From Lysobacteraceae bacterium PS02065 (GTDB lineage: Bacteria; Pseudomonadota; Gammaproteobacteria; Xanthomonadales; Rhodanobacteraceae): a stretch of 64,000 nucleotides of DNA. Below the pieces are notes generated by a model. That model had not been told where the DNA came from and did no database searches. It worked only from the letters and a program-made list of their open reading frames with translations. Position 1 is the stretch's first letter. Every line of letters starts with the position of its first letter. The stretch lies in contig JASCPI010000012.1 in NCBI GenBank assembly GCA_029959555.1, positions 43,203-107,202 of the forward strand, written 5' to 3'. Shown here in pieces: positions 7,490 through 16,771 of the stretch. A program made the translations under genes and the position numbers.

Positions 7490-9643
7490 TCAGCCGCTGA
7501 ACTTCGCGAGGAGCGTCGACTGCGCGGAGTGCGGCTTGTCGTCGCCCGGCTGCAGGTGGAGGTAGGCGCCGTCGGCGTCGAGCTCCCAGGCCTGCGTGTT
7601 GTCCTCGAGGTAGTTCTCGAGCGATTCCTCGTAGACGCGGCGCGCGAGCTTCGGGTCGCGGATCGGGAAGCAGGTCTCGACGCGACGCAAGAGGTTGCGG
7701 TCGAGCCAGTCGGCGCTCGAGCAGTAGATCTCGGGCGTGCCGTCGTTGGCGAACCAGTACACGCGGCTGTGCTCGAGGAAGCGGCCGACGATCGAGCGCA
7801 CGCGGATGTTCTCCGATACGCCCTGGATGCCCGGACGCAGCGTGCACGCGCCGCGCACGACCAGGTCGATGCGCACGCCGGCGCACGAGGCGCGGTAGAG
7901 CGTCGCGATCACGGCCGGCTCGTTGAGCGCGTTGATCTTGGCGATGATGCGCGCGGGCTTGCCGGCGCGGGCGTTCGCGGCCTCGCGCTCGATCTTGGCC
8001 ATGAGGCCCTTGTGCAGCGTGAACGGCGAGTGCAGCAGCTGCTTGAGCTTGATGACCGGACCGAGGCCCGACAGCTGCAGGAACAGCAGGTGCGCATCCT
8101 CGCCGATCTCGGCATCGGCCGTCATGAGGCCGAAGTCGGTGTACACGCGAGACGTGCCGTGATGGTAGTTGCCGGTCGACAGGTGCACGTAGCGGCGCAG
8201 GCCGCCGGTCTCGCGCCGCACGATCAGCAGCATCTTGGCGTGCGTCTTGTAGCCGACGACGCCGTAGACGACCTGCACACCCGCTTCCTGCAGGCGGTTG
8301 GCGAGGCGCAGGTTGGCCTCTTCGTCGAAGCGTGCGCGCAGCTCGACGACGACGGTGACGTCCTTGCCCTGGCGGGCGGCCTCGATCAGGTGGTCGACAA
8401 GCGGCGAGTCGTTGCCGGCGCGGTACAGCGTCTGCTTGATCGCGAGCACGTCGGGATCGAGGCTGGCCTGCTTGACGAGTTCCGTCACGGTGACGAACGA
8501 CTCGTACGGGTGGTGCAGCAGGATGTCGCGTTCGCGGATCGCGTGGAACAGGCTGTCGCCCTCGAGCACGGCCGGATGGATGCGTTGCGTGAACGGCGGG
8601 TACTTGAGGTCGGGGCGATCGATCTGGTCGTAGATCGCCATGCTGCGGCTGACGTTGACCGGCCCTTCGCAGCGGTAGATGTCGTGGTCGCCGAGCTCGA
8701 AGTTCTGCTTGAGCATCGCCGTGATCGCCTGCGGGCAGTCCGCGGCGACCTCGAGGCGCACCGGCTTGGCGTAGCCGCGGCCACGCAGCTCGTCGCGCAG
8801 TGCGACGGCAATGTTCTCGACTTCCTCGTCGTCGACGAACAGCTCGCTGTTGCGCGTGACGCGGAACTGGTACGAGCCCTTCACCTGCATGCCAGGGAAC
8901 AGTTCGTCCATGAACTCCTGCAGCAGCTCGGACAGGAACACGAAGTCGGTCGTGCCGTCGGAGATCTCGGCGGGCAGGCGGATGATGCGCGGCAGCGAAC
9001 GCGGCGCGCGCAGCAGGGCCATGTGGCCTTCGTGGCCGAACGCGTCCTTGCCTTTCAGCACGATCGCGAGCGTGAGGCTCTTGTTGAGGATGCGCGGGAA
9101 CGGATGGGCCGGGTCGAGTCCCAGCGGCGAGAGCACCGGCAAGGTCTCGTTGCGGAAATAGCCCTGCAGCCAGCGGCGCTGCTTGACCGTCCACGAGCTG
9201 CGCGACAGGAAGCGGATGCCTTCGCGCTCGAGTGCCGGCAGAAGGTCGTTGTTCCAGCAGTCGTACTGCTGCTTGACCAGCACGAGCGCGCGCTCGCGGA
9301 TGCGCGACAGCACTTCGGCGGGCGTCAGCGCGTCGGCACCCGGCTGCGAATCACCGAATGCGTTGTGGTGCTTCAGGACCGCGACGCGGACCTCGAAGAA
9401 CTCGTCGAGGTTGGTGCACGAGATGCACAGGAAGCGCAGCCTCTCGAGCAGTGGATTCGACGGATCCTGCGCCTGCGCCATGACGCGCATGTTGAACTCG
9501 ATCTGCGCGAGTTCACGGTTGAGGTAGAGCGTCGGATCGGCGAAATCGGCCAGCGGCACGCCCACGTCCGCGGCGGGCGCGTCGTCGAGGGCGGATCCCT
9601 CGACGAGGGTTTCGGTGGCGTCCTGGCTCGTGGCGGCGGACAT
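7490..9643 (-). CDS. ppk1: Polyphosphate kinase 1
   Basis: 717 residues. The ATG at 9643 has GAGGAAG upstream and lies 1 nt beyond the phoR stop; a longer reading that enters phoR is rejected. The family's domain order is visible: N-terminal helical domain (LNRELAQIEFNMRV), head domain, and two catalytic PLD-like domains. The catalytic region includes the histidine in VGYKTHAKMLLI that is phosphorylated during catalysis and the second histidine in RRYVHLSTGNYHHG. Ppk1 reversibly makes inorganic polyphosphate from ATP at the membrane. The operon with phoB and phoR implies induction on phosphate starvation. Confidence 0.97.
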   Translation of the reverse strand: MSAATSQDATETLVEGSALDDAPAADVGVPLADFADPTLYLNRELAQIEFNMRVMAQAQDPSNPLLERLRFLCISCTNLDEFFEVRVAVLKHHNAFGDSQPGADALTPAEVLSRIRERALVLVKQQYDCWNNDLLPALEREGIRFLSRSSWTVKQRRWLQGYFRNETLPVLSPLGLDPAHPFPRILNKSLTLAIVLKGKDAFGHEGHMALLRAPRSLPRIIRLPAEISDGTTDFVFLSELLQEFMDELFPGMQVKGSYQFRVTRNSELFVDDEEVENIAVALRDELRGRGYAKPVRLEVAADCPQAITAMLKQNFELGDHDIYRCEGPVNVSRSMAIYDQIDRPDLKYPPFTQRIHPAVLEGDSLFHAIRERDILLHHPYESFVTVTELVKQASLDPDVLAIKQTLYRAGNDSPLVDHLIEAARQGKDVTVVVELRARFDEEANLRLANRLQEAGVQVVYGVVGYKTHAKMLLIVRRETGGLRRYVHLSTGNYHHGTSRVYTDFGLMTADAEIGEDAHLLFLQLSGLGPVIKLKQLLHSPFTLHKGLMAKIEREAANARAGKPARIIAKINALNEPAVIATLYRASCAGVRIDLVVRGACTLRPGIQGVSENIRVRSIVGRFLEHSRVYWFANDGTPEIYCSSADWLDRNLLRRVETCFPIRDPKLARRVYEESLENYLEDNTQAWELDADGAYLHLQPGDDKPHSAQSTLLAKFSG

Positions 9644-9644
9644 G

Positions 9645-10709
9645 TCAGGCTTCCTCGGTGGCGTGTTCGGGAGACAGCAGACGGTTGCGTTCGAACACGC
9701 ACGTGAACGTGCTACCGACGCCGACCTCGCTCTCGATTTCCAGGTGTGCATCGTGGAGCTGCAGGACGTGCTTGACGATCGACAGGCCGAGGCCGGTACC
9801 GCCGCTCTCCCGCGAGCGGCTGGTCGACACGCGGTAGAAGCGCTCGGTCAATCGGGGCAGGTGCTGCTGGGCGATACCATGCCCGGTGTCGGTGACACGC
9901 ATGCGTCCACCACGTGGCCCGCTGCTCCATCCGATCGTGATGCGGCCGCCCGTCGGCGTGTAACGCACGGCGTTGCTCACGAGGTTCGAAAACGCGCTGT
10001 AGAGATCCTTCGAGGAGCCGCGCAGGTCGTCGTCGCCTTTCATGTCGAGCACGATGGTATGGCGGCCGCGGCTGAGCCCCTCCGCGTCGCGATGCAGCGA
10101 GTTCATGAGCGGGCGCATCGCCACGCGCGATTCGGGAAGCGCCTCCTCGGCGTCGAGCCGCGACAGCGTGAGGAGGTCTTCGACGATCTGGGTCATGCGG
10201 CGCGACTGGTTGCGAAGCTCGCGCAGGATCGGCTCGTATTCGGGGATCTGCTCCGGCTCGATCAGGTCGAGGTAGCCGTGCACCACGGTGAGCGGCGTGC
10301 GCAGTTCGTGGGACACGTTCGCGACGAAATCGCGGCGTACCTTCTCGACGCGCAGCATCTGGCTCACGTCGCGCGCGAGCAGCAGCGCATGGTCCTGCGC
10401 GTAGGGAATCAGGCGCAGCGTGAGGTGGACATCGGCGTCGGTCGGCGCGACGATCTCGGTCAGCGCCTCGGCACCTCCGCTTGCGATCCACTCGGGCATG
10501 CGCGGGATGTCGACGACGTCGAACAGGCGTGCACCGAGGTCGTTCGGATACGACAGGCCGAGCAGTCGCCCGGCTGCCGCGTTGAACCACAGCACGCGCT
10601 GGTGTTCGTCGATGGCGACGAAGGCGTCGGGCAGGGCGACGGCGGCATCGCGGAAGGCGCGCAGCAGCCCGAACAGCTCGGCGCGTCGACGAGCGGTACG
10701 CTGCTTCAC
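9645..10709 (-). CDS. phoR: Phosphate regulon sensor kinase PhoR, lacking the membrane anchor
   Basis: 354 residues with PAS (about 25-110), dimerisation/H-box ([19 protein letters not shown]), N-box ([10 protein letters not shown]), and G-boxes DTGHGI and [13 protein letters not shown]. The start is GTG at 10709, overlapping the phoB stop as GTGA. Typical PhoR proteins (about 430 residues) begin with two membrane helices and a charged linker. Here the protein starts at what corresponds to the linker ([29 protein letters not shown]) and shows no membrane segment. No upstream in-frame start could add one without reading inside phoB. It should phosphorylate PhoB; signal input without a membrane anchor is an open point. 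Confidence 0.93.
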   Translation of the reverse strand: MKQRTARRRAELFGLLRAFRDAAVALPDAFVAIDEHQRVLWFNAAAGRLLGLSYPNDLGARLFDVVDIPRMPEWIASGGAEALTEIVAPTDADVHLTLRLIPYAQDHALLLARDVSQMLRVEKVRRDFVANVSHELRTPLTVVHGYLDLIEPEQIPEYEPILRELRNQSRRMTQIVEDLLTLSRLDAEEALPESRVAMRPLMNSLHRDAEGLSRGRHTIVLDMKGDDDLRGSSKDLYSAFSNLVSNAVRYTPTGGRITIGWSSGPRGGRMRVTDTGHGIAQQHLPRLTERFYRVSTSRSRESGGTGLGLSIVKHVLQLHDAHLEIESEVGVGSTFTCVFERNRLLSPEHATEEA

Positions 10710-11443
10710 ACGTTGGCCGAGAAGCGGTAACCCGCGCCGCGCACGGTCTGCACGAGGCCGTCGAGCTGGTACGGCGCGAGCGTCATGCGCAGGCGGCGGA
10801 TGTGCACGTCGACCGTGCGCTCCTCGACGTAGACACCGCCACCCCAGACGTGGTCGAGCAACTGGCTGCGCGAGTAGACACGCTCGGGGTGCGTCATGAA
10901 GAAGTGCAGCAGGCGGTACTCGGTCGGGCCGATCGGCACCGTCTGGTCCTTGGCGAACACGCGGTGCGCCGCGCTGTCGATGCGCAACCCGCCGATCTCC
11001 ACGACACCCTCGGCGTCCTCGCCGTGCGCGCGGCGCATCACGGCGCGGATGCGGGCGACGAGTTCGCGTGCCGAGAACGGCTTGACGACGTAGTCGTCGA
11101 CGCCGGCGTCGAGGCCGTTGACGCGGTCGGTCTCCTCGCCACGCGCGGTGAGCATGATGATCGGCACGTCACGGGTCAGGTCTTCCCGGCGCAGTCGACG
11201 CGCGAGGTCGATGCCGCTCATGCCGGGCAGCATCCAGTCGAGCAGGATGAGATCGGGGACCTGGTCGCCGATGGCGGTTTGCGCGCTGCGCGCGTCGCCC
11301 GCGTGGATGGCTTCCATGCCGGCCTTTCGCAGGGCGAAAGCCACCATGTCGCGGATCGCGGGCTCGTCTTCGACGATGAGGATGCGTTTCTGCACGGCGT
11401 CGTGGTCGATGGCCCCGTCGGGGGTGCCTTGTGACATGTTCAT
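10706..11443 (-). CDS. phoB: Phosphate regulon response regulator PhoB
   Basis: 245 residues. Receiver domain with acidic pocket (ILIVEDEP), phospho-acceptor Asp in [11 protein letters not shown], Thr in MLTARGE and Lys in VVKPFSARE. It is followed by an OmpR/PhoB winged helix ([30 protein letters not shown]...[11 protein letters not shown]). The ATG at 11443 overlaps the bepA stop as ATGA, and its own stop overlaps phoR as GTGA. It binds Pho boxes upstream of phosphate-scavenging genes. No Pho box was found by eye in front of bepA. Confidence 0.96.
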   Translation of the reverse strand: MNMSQGTPDGAIDHDAVQKRILIVEDEPAIRDMVAFALRKAGMEAIHAGDARSAQTAIGDQVPDLILLDWMLPGMSGIDLARRLRREDLTRDVPIIMLTARGEETDRVNGLDAGVDDYVVKPFSARELVARIRAVMRRAHGEDAEGVVEIGGLRIDSAAHRVFAKDQTVPIGPTEYRLLHFFMTHPERVYSRSQLLDHVWGGGVYVEERTVDVHIRRLRMTLAPYQLDGLVQTVRGAGYRFSANV

Positions 11444-13152
11444 TGCAACGGAGCACTGTTACGTTGCGATGACATCCTCATGCACGGCATGTGACGGCAT
11501 TCGCCGGTGGCCTCCCCGAACGCGGTGACGCCGCTGCCGCCCGAGGACGTGTCGTCGGTCCGCTGGCCGCGCTTGCGCTGTTCCAGCACGATGGGGGTCA
11601 TGGCGGTGATCCGTGCGTCGACCCGTGCGCGCTGGTAATAGTCGAGCTCGGTGTTCTTGCTCAGGCTCTTGAGCTGGTTGAGGGCGTCCTCGGCACGGCC
11701 GTTGAGGAACGTCGCTTCGGCGAACGCTTCGGTGGCACGGACCTTGTCGCCACCGAGCTCGCAGGCGCGCGCGAAGCTGCGCTGCAGCTCGGGGTCGTCG
11801 CCGTGGCGCGCAAGCAGCGGACGCAGGATCTCCTGGGCACGCTTCGCGCTATCGGGCTCGCCGTTCGACACGAGTGCCGACGCGTAGGCGAGCGCCACGG
11901 CGCGGTTGCCCGGAGAGTCGTGCTGCAGGCGCTCGTAGCGGGCGAGCGCGGCGGTGCGGTTGCCCGACTGGTCTTGCGCGGCGGCGAGGCCGAGTTCGAA
12001 GGCGAGCTTCCCCGGATGGTCGGCGAGCAGGGCCTCGAAGGCCTTCGCGGCATTCTCGGGTTGCCGTGCCCGCAGCATCGCGAGCGCATGGCCGTAGTGG
12101 CGGGCCGGCGAGAAGGACGACGGATTCGATCGGAGGTCGTCGGCGTAGTAGCGCAGCATCGTCGCGGGAACTTCTGCCGCGAGCACGCGGGAACGCTCGC
12201 GCATGAGATGGAAGTCGCCGCTGCCGTCGGCGGTCGAGACGACGGCGCGCGGGCTGCCGACGGCGAGGTTCGGAATGGTGAGGAGCAGCGGAGCCGGTGC
12301 GCCGTCGGACCCCGGTTCGCGGGTGACCGCGGAGGGCTCTCCCGCCCGTGCGGGCGTGTACTGGCTGGCGAGCTGGCCTGCGCGCGCCTTCGCATCGGCG
12401 ATGCGATTGACGTCGATCGGATGCGTGCGCAGGAACTCCGGCACGTCGATGCCGTTCGTGCGCATCGTGCGCTGGAACATCGAGAACGTATCGGCCATGG
12501 CGAGCGGGTCGTAGCCGGCCTTGGCGAGCGTCTGGATGCCGACGCGGTCGGCCTCGATCTCGTCGTAGCGCGTGAAATTGATCGCGCGCTGCTGCATGAG
12601 GCCGAGTCCGCCGATCATCGCTGCCTGGCCGGCATCGTCGGAGCGGTTGCGCGAGGCGACCATGGCGCCGAGCATCGCGAGCGCGATGGGGAGTGCGGTC
12701 TTCTTCGAGTCCTCGAACGCGCGCAGCGTGTGCAGCTGGGTCACGTGGGCGACTTCGTGCGCGAGCACCGCGGCGAGTTCGTCCTCGCTCGAGACGGACG
12801 TGATCAGGCCGACGTTCGCGCCGATGTGGCCGCTCGGGAAGGCGAACGCATTGATGTCGTTGCTGCGCACGACGAAGAACGTGTAGCGCAGTTCCGGGCG
12901 ATCACTGAACGCGACGAGGCGGTAGCCGAGCGACTGGATGTAGTCGCCGACGAGCGGATCCTCGAGGATCATGTCGTACGCGCGCATCTCGCGAAGCATC
13001 GCGTCGCCGTAGTCCCTCAGTTCCGACGTCGACACCGCCGACGCCGCGGAGCTGCCGATGTCGGGAAGCCTCACCGAAGGGTCACGTGCGCTCGCCATCA
13101 CGGTGATACCGGCGGCGACCGCGGCGACGAGCAGGCGGGAAACGGTGCGCAT
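11440..13152 (-). CDS. bepA: Periplasmic M48 metalloprotease/chaperone BepA with TPR domain
   Basis: 570 residues from the ATG at 13152 (CGGAG upstream). A signal peptide ([19 protein letters not shown]) precedes an M48 domain. This has the zinc motif HEVAH in [13 protein letters not shown], the third ligand Glu in DEIEADRVG, and the conserved [11 protein letters not shown] segment. The C-terminal half is helical with TPR repeats (residues about 330-520). BepA assists and polices assembly of LptD and other outer-membrane proteins. An unusual C-terminal tail ([21 protein letters not shown]) extends into the phoB start. It heads the Pho/polyphosphate operon. Confidence 0.93.
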   Translation of the reverse strand: MRTVSRLLVAAVAAGITVMASARDPSVRLPDIGSSAASAVSTSELRDYGDAMLREMRAYDMILEDPLVGDYIQSLGYRLVAFSDRPELRYTFFVVRSNDINAFAFPSGHIGANVGLITSVSSEDELAAVLAHEVAHVTQLHTLRAFEDSKKTALPIALAMLGAMVASRNRSDDAGQAAMIGGLGLMQQRAINFTRYDEIEADRVGIQTLAKAGYDPLAMADTFSMFQRTMRTNGIDVPEFLRTHPIDVNRIADAKARAGQLASQYTPARAGEPSAVTREPGSDGAPAPLLLTIPNLAVGSPRAVVSTADGSGDFHLMRERSRVLAAEVPATMLRYYADDLRSNPSSFSPARHYGHALAMLRARQPENAAKAFEALLADHPGKLAFELGLAAAQDQSGNRTAALARYERLQHDSPGNRAVALAYASALVSNGEPDSAKRAQEILRPLLARHGDDPELQRSFARACELGGDKVRATEAFAEATFLNGRAEDALNQLKSLSKNTELDYYQRARVDARITAMTPIVLEQRKRGQRTDDTSSGGSGVTAFGEATGECRHMPCMRMSSQRNSAPLQ

Positions 13153-13311
13153 GCGGAACTCCGGTAATCCTGGCGCCTCTTGGACGCCCCAGTGTAGCGG
13201 CAGGTTCCTTAAATGGTGGTAAGTCGCAGCGGACCCGCGGCCTGCGTGTGGTTGTGCGAGCATGCGCCCGTCCCCATGTCACGCGCCATCACGCGTTGCC
13301 GAGGTTCGACC

Positions 13312-13569
13312 ATGGTTCCCGTCGAGGTCTATTCCACCGCCATCTGCCCGTATTGTGTCGCAGCCAAGAACCTGCTGCGCCAGCGCGGCTTCGACTATAC
13401 CGAGATCCGCATCGACACCGACCCGGCCAGGCGCGACGAGATGCTGCTGCGCAGCGGTGGTCGCCGCACGGTGCCGCAGATCTTCGTGAACGGCGTGCAT
13501 GTCGGCGGATTCGACGATCTGGCCACGGCCGACCGCAGCGGGCGGCTGGCGGAAATCGCCGCGATCTGA
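13312..13569 (+). CDS. grxC: Glutaredoxin 3
   Basis: 85 residues, the normal length for GrxC. It has the dithiol active site CPYC near residue 12, the TVPQIFVNGVHVGG cis-proline and glutathione-binding loop, and GGFDDL. The ATG at 13312 has GAGG 8 nt upstream; longer in-frame starts extend into the divergent promoter region. It reduces disulfides using glutathione in the cytoplasm. It is divergent from bepA and convergent with the secreted protein gene at 13595. Confidence 0.95.
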   Translation: MVPVEVYSTAICPYCVAAKNLLRQRGFDYTEIRIDTDPARRDEMLLRSGGRRTVPQIFVNGVHVGGFDDLATADRSGRLAEIAAI

Positions 13570-13594
13570 CGCGAGTACGCCGGCGAGGCCGGCT

Positions 13595-14716
13595 TCAGTT
13601 CGACACGCGCGTGAACTGGACCGCACCGCCGTCCTGGGCGCGGCCTTTCATGCGGTCGATGCCGATCGCGTCGAACGTGGCCAGCACCGTCAGGCCGTCC
13701 GACAGGGTGCAGAGATCCGGCGTGCGGCGGGCCCCCGATGTCGCCATGCGACATTCGAGCGCGATGTCGTTGTCGGTCGTGGCGAGCCGGAAACGCTCGT
13801 TGCCGATGCTCGATGTGGTGGTCAGTGTCAGCACTCGGGCGTAGTCGGACTGATCCCATGTGAAGATCCAGCGGCCGCGCCACGTGGCGGCTGCCTGTCC
13901 GTCGGCGAACGGCACGCGCGAGAACGCGGCGCGTTCCTCGCGCAAGCCGCCGCCTGCGGCCTCGACCACCATCCATGCGTCGACCTCCGCCGGCGAGCGG
14001 AAGTCGAGATTGAGTGCGAGGTCCGGGCTGGCGTGTGGCGTGCTTCCGGCCGTCTGGAACGGTTCACCCCCTCCGCTCATGCGCATCATGGCGATGCGTG
14101 CGGTACCGCCCTCGAGCTTCGTGCTGCCGAATCGCCACGTCGGTGCACCGTTTTCGTAGGTGAGCAGGCTGACGGCGAGTTCGTTGCCCTGGCGCTCGAT
14201 GGCCAGTCCGCTGCCGTTGAGCGGGGGCATGCCGTCGTCGGTCGGGACGGCCCACCAGAAGCCGCTTTCGGGGCGTGGGGCGTGTTCGCGCGCGCCCGCC
14301 TCGAGCAGTCGGAATGCCGCGAGTCGCTCGGGACCATCGCCGTGCCTCAGGAACAGCCTGACACGGTAGGTGCCGAGAGGCAGCTCGCGCCAGCCGCCGG
14401 CGATCGACGGGTTCGTGCGCAGGGTGACCGCAGAGGGCGTCTCCGCACAGCCTCGTGTCGACGCACGCAGCCGAACCTCGATGTCGTGCCCCTGCAGCAC
14501 CGTCCGTTCGATCACGGGCAGGCAGCTCTCCGGCCAGGAGCCTTCGATGACGAGGTCGGGCGGGAGCTGCGGCGCGTGCGGCGACAGCTCCAGGCTCATC
14601 GTGATCGCGGCATCGTCGGTGGCCGCGAAGGCCGGCACGACGAGCGACGGGGCGAGCACGCCCAGGAACGTCAGCAGGGCGCGAAAGGCGCGTTCGGTTG
14701 TGCGATGCACCGTCAT
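13595..14716 (-). CDS. Secreted protein of unknown function
   Basis: 373 residues with a signal peptide (RALLTFLGVLAPSLVVPAFAA) and a mature part composed mostly of predicted beta strands. It has four Cys in the central and C-terminal parts (ESCLPV, RGCAET, LECRM, DLCTL), so disulfides are likely after export. I recognise no domain. The C-terminal half (ATWRGRWIFTWDQSDYARVLTLT...) reads like a lipocalin-type or jelly-roll sheet, but this is speculative. There is no Shine-Dalgarno site; a CATTAT hexamer lies exactly 6 nt before the ATG (14723-14728), so the mRNA may be leaderless. It stands alone between grxC and icd. Confidence 0.75.
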   Translation of the reverse strand: MTVHRTTERAFRALLTFLGVLAPSLVVPAFAATDDAAITMSLELSPHAPQLPPDLVIEGSWPESCLPVIERTVLQGHDIEVRLRASTRGCAETPSAVTLRTNPSIAGGWRELPLGTYRVRLFLRHGDGPERLAAFRLLEAGAREHAPRPESGFWWAVPTDDGMPPLNGSGLAIERQGNELAVSLLTYENGAPTWRFGSTKLEGGTARIAMMRMSGGGEPFQTAGSTPHASPDLALNLDFRSPAEVDAWMVVEAAGGGLREERAAFSRVPFADGQAAATWRGRWIFTWDQSDYARVLTLTTTSSIGNERFRLATTDNDIALECRMATSGARRTPDLCTLSDGLTVLATFDAIGIDRMKGRAQDGGAVQFTRVSN

Positions 14717-14777
14717 TTCCGGATAATGGCCGACTTTCGCCTTCGGGCGATCATTCTACCGTGGAGTCTGGTTGGTC

Positions 14778-15788
14778 ATGAGCAAGACGATTGCAGTCAT
14801 CCGGGGCGATGGTATCGGCCCCGAAATCGTCGACGCGACGCTGAGGGTGCTCGATGCCCTCGACGCGGGTCTTTCCTATGAATTCGTCGAAGCGGGTGTT
14901 GCGGCGCAGCAGGCGACGGGGGAATTGTTGCCCCAGGCGACCCTCGACGCGATCGCGCGCCACAAGGTGGCGCTCAAGGGGCCGCTCATGACCCCGATCG
15001 GCGGCGGCTTCAGCTCGCTCAACGTCGAGTTGCGCAAGCGCTTCGACCTCTATGCCAACGTGCGTCCGGCGATCACGTTCCCGGGCACCAAGGCGCGCTA
15101 CGAAGACATCGACGTCATCACCGTGCGCGAGAACACCGAGGGTGCGTACGGCTCGGAAGGCCAGACGCTGTCCGAGGACGGCGAGGTCGCGCAGTCGTTG
15201 ATCCGCAACACCCGTCGCGGCTGCGAGCGTATCGTGCGTTACGCGTTCGAGATGGCGCGCAGCCAGGGGCGCAAGAAGGTGACGGCCGTGCACAAGGCCA
15301 ACATCATGAAGACGACCTCGGGCCTGTTCCTCAAGATCGCGCGCGACGTCGCGCGCGAGTACGAGGACATCGCGTTCAACGAGATGATCGTCGACAACAC
15401 CTGCATGCAGCTCGTCATGAACCCGCACCAGTTCGACGTGATCGTCACGACGAACCTGTTCGGCGACATCATCTCCGACCTGTGTGCCGGCCTCGTCGGC
15501 GGCCTCGGCCTCGCGCCCGGCGCCAACATCGGCACGGAGGCTGCGATCTTCGAAGCCGTGCACGGCTCCGCGCCGGACATCGCGGGCAAGGGTGTCGCCA
15601 ATCCGTGCGCGCTGCTGCTCGGCGCCGCGCAGATGCTCGGCCACCTCGGCATGGAAGACCGCGCGCGCCAGCTGCGTTCGGCCATTCAAGCGACGCTCGA
15701 GGCGCGCGACCGCCTGACGCCAGACCTCGGCGGCAACGGCACGACCACGACGTTCACCGACGCGCTGATCGAGCGCCTGCGCGCCTGA
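14778..15788 (+). CDS. icd: NAD-dependent isocitrate dehydrogenase (beta-decarboxylating dehydrogenase family)
   Basis: 336 residues. GDGIGPE opens the Rossmann-like fold. The substrate-binding SxN motif is FSSLNVELRKRFDLYANVRP, and the signature NLFGDIISDLCAGLVGGLGLAPGANIG is complete. In the cofactor loop HGSAPDIAGKGVANP, the Asp-Ile pair replaces the Lys-Tyr of NADP enzymes, which indicates NAD. It oxidatively decarboxylates isocitrate to 2-oxoglutarate in the TCA cycle. The ATG at 14778 has GGAG upstream; a TTG two codons earlier is less likely. Homoisocitrate or isopropylmalate specificity is possible but less well supported by the SxN motif. Confidence 0.88.
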   Translation: MSKTIAVIRGDGIGPEIVDATLRVLDALDAGLSYEFVEAGVAAQQATGELLPQATLDAIARHKVALKGPLMTPIGGGFSSLNVELRKRFDLYANVRPAITFPGTKARYEDIDVITVRENTEGAYGSEGQTLSEDGEVAQSLIRNTRRGCERIVRYAFEMARSQGRKKVTAVHKANIMKTTSGLFLKIARDVAREYEDIAFNEMIVDNTCMQLVMNPHQFDVIVTTNLFGDIISDLCAGLVGGLGLAPGANIGTEAAIFEAVHGSAPDIAGKGVANPCALLLGAAQMLGHLGMEDRARQLRSAIQATLEARDRLTPDLGGNGTTTTFTDALIERLRA

Positions 15789-15789
15789 T

Positions 15790-16596
15790 TCAGGTGCGCG
15801 CAGCGAGGTGGTCGAGCACGACCGCCTCGCCTTTCCCGGGGCGATACGCGCGTTCGAGTGCACGGTGCACGAACGCGATCGCGTCGGCGACCGCCCCGTC
15901 GAGGGCGTTGCCTTTCGCCAGTCCCGCCGCGATCGCCGCGGCCAGCGAGCATCCCGTGCCGTGTCCCTCGACGTCGATCCTCGGCTGATCGAACCATCGC
16001 TCGCCGTTCGCGTCGACGAGCACGTCGTGCACGCGGGGGCCGGGGAGGTGGCCTCCCTTGAGCAGGACGGCGCGCGCGCCCATCGCGCACAGTTCGCGGG
16101 CGGCGGCGACGAGATCCTCGCGGCCGCGCAAGGGCCGTCCCAGCAACTGCTCGGCCTCGGGCACGTTGGGCGTCAGCAGGTCGGCGAGCGGCAGGAGGTG
16201 ACGCTTCATCGTCGCGACGACACCGCCGCGCGCGAGTGCCGCCCCCGTGGTCGCGACGAGCACGGGATCGACGACGAGGGCCCGCGGCCGGTGCTGCTGC
16301 AGCCGGTCGGCGAGTACGCGCACCAGCGTCGGGCTGCCGAGCATGCCGGTCTTGACGGCGCCGATCCGGAAATCGTCGAACAGCGCATCGATCTGCGCGG
16401 CCAGCACGGTACCCGACGTCATCTGGATCGCGGTCACGCCGCGGGTGTTCTGGGCGGTCAGCGCGGTGATCGCGCTGAGGCCGTGCACCCCGAATGCCGC
16501 GAACGTACGCAGGTCCGCCTGGATGCCCGCACCGCCGCCGGAATCGGAGCCGGCGATGGTCATGGCGATCGGAGGAGCGGCGGGGACGTCGTGCAT
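15790..16596 (-). CDS. thiD: Hydroxymethylpyrimidine/phosphomethylpyrimidine kinase
   Basis: 268 residues of the ribokinase fold: [21 protein letters not shown] at the N-terminus, [12 protein letters not shown] in the middle, [12 protein letters not shown], and the anion-hole/catalytic motif [17 protein letters not shown] near the C-terminus. It phosphorylates HMP and HMP-P for thiamine synthesis. The start at 16596 has no strong ribosome site. I looked for a TPP riboswitch upstream on this strand and saw none. Its stop is one base from the convergent icd stop. Confidence 0.93.
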   Translation of the reverse strand: MHDVPAAPPIAMTIAGSDSGGGAGIQADLRTFAAFGVHGLSAITALTAQNTRGVTAIQMTSGTVLAAQIDALFDDFRIGAVKTGMLGSPTLVRVLADRLQQHRPRALVVDPVLVATTGAALARGGVVATMKRHLLPLADLLTPNVPEAEQLLGRPLRGREDLVAAARELCAMGARAVLLKGGHLPGPRVHDVLVDANGERWFDQPRIDVEGHGTGCSLAAAIAAGLAKGNALDGAVADAIAFVHRALERAYRPGKGEAVVLDHLAART

Positions 16597-16697
16597 CGTG
16601 GCGTGGCCTGTTGGTTTTCTGCAACGGATCGGGCAGGGCAAACTCAGGGCAGGGCCGTCGACGGCCATTCCCGGCGTCCGCAAGGCGTGTTGCGTGC

Positions 16698-16726
16698 TTG
16701 ACCCGGTGTTGCGTTTACGCGAATAT
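16698..16726 (+). promoter_or_regulatory. Candidate promoter of the outer-membrane protein gene
   Basis: TTGACC (16698-16703) and GAATAT (16721-16726) are separated by 17 nt, about 45 nt before the ATG at 16772. The -10 matches only three of six consensus bases. Confidence 0.3.
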
Positions 16727-16771
16727 GGGTCGTCAAGGATACATCCCTTCCCCGAACCGCAGCACAGGGCA

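Noticed and set aside
13153..13311. Pho box controlling the bepA-phoBR operon
   Set aside because: No tandem CTGTCAT-like 7-mers with 4-nt spacing found by eye on either strand.
16597..16771. TPP riboswitch upstream of thiD
   Set aside because: No CTGAGA-type conserved core or matching helices seen on the minus strand in this short spacer.
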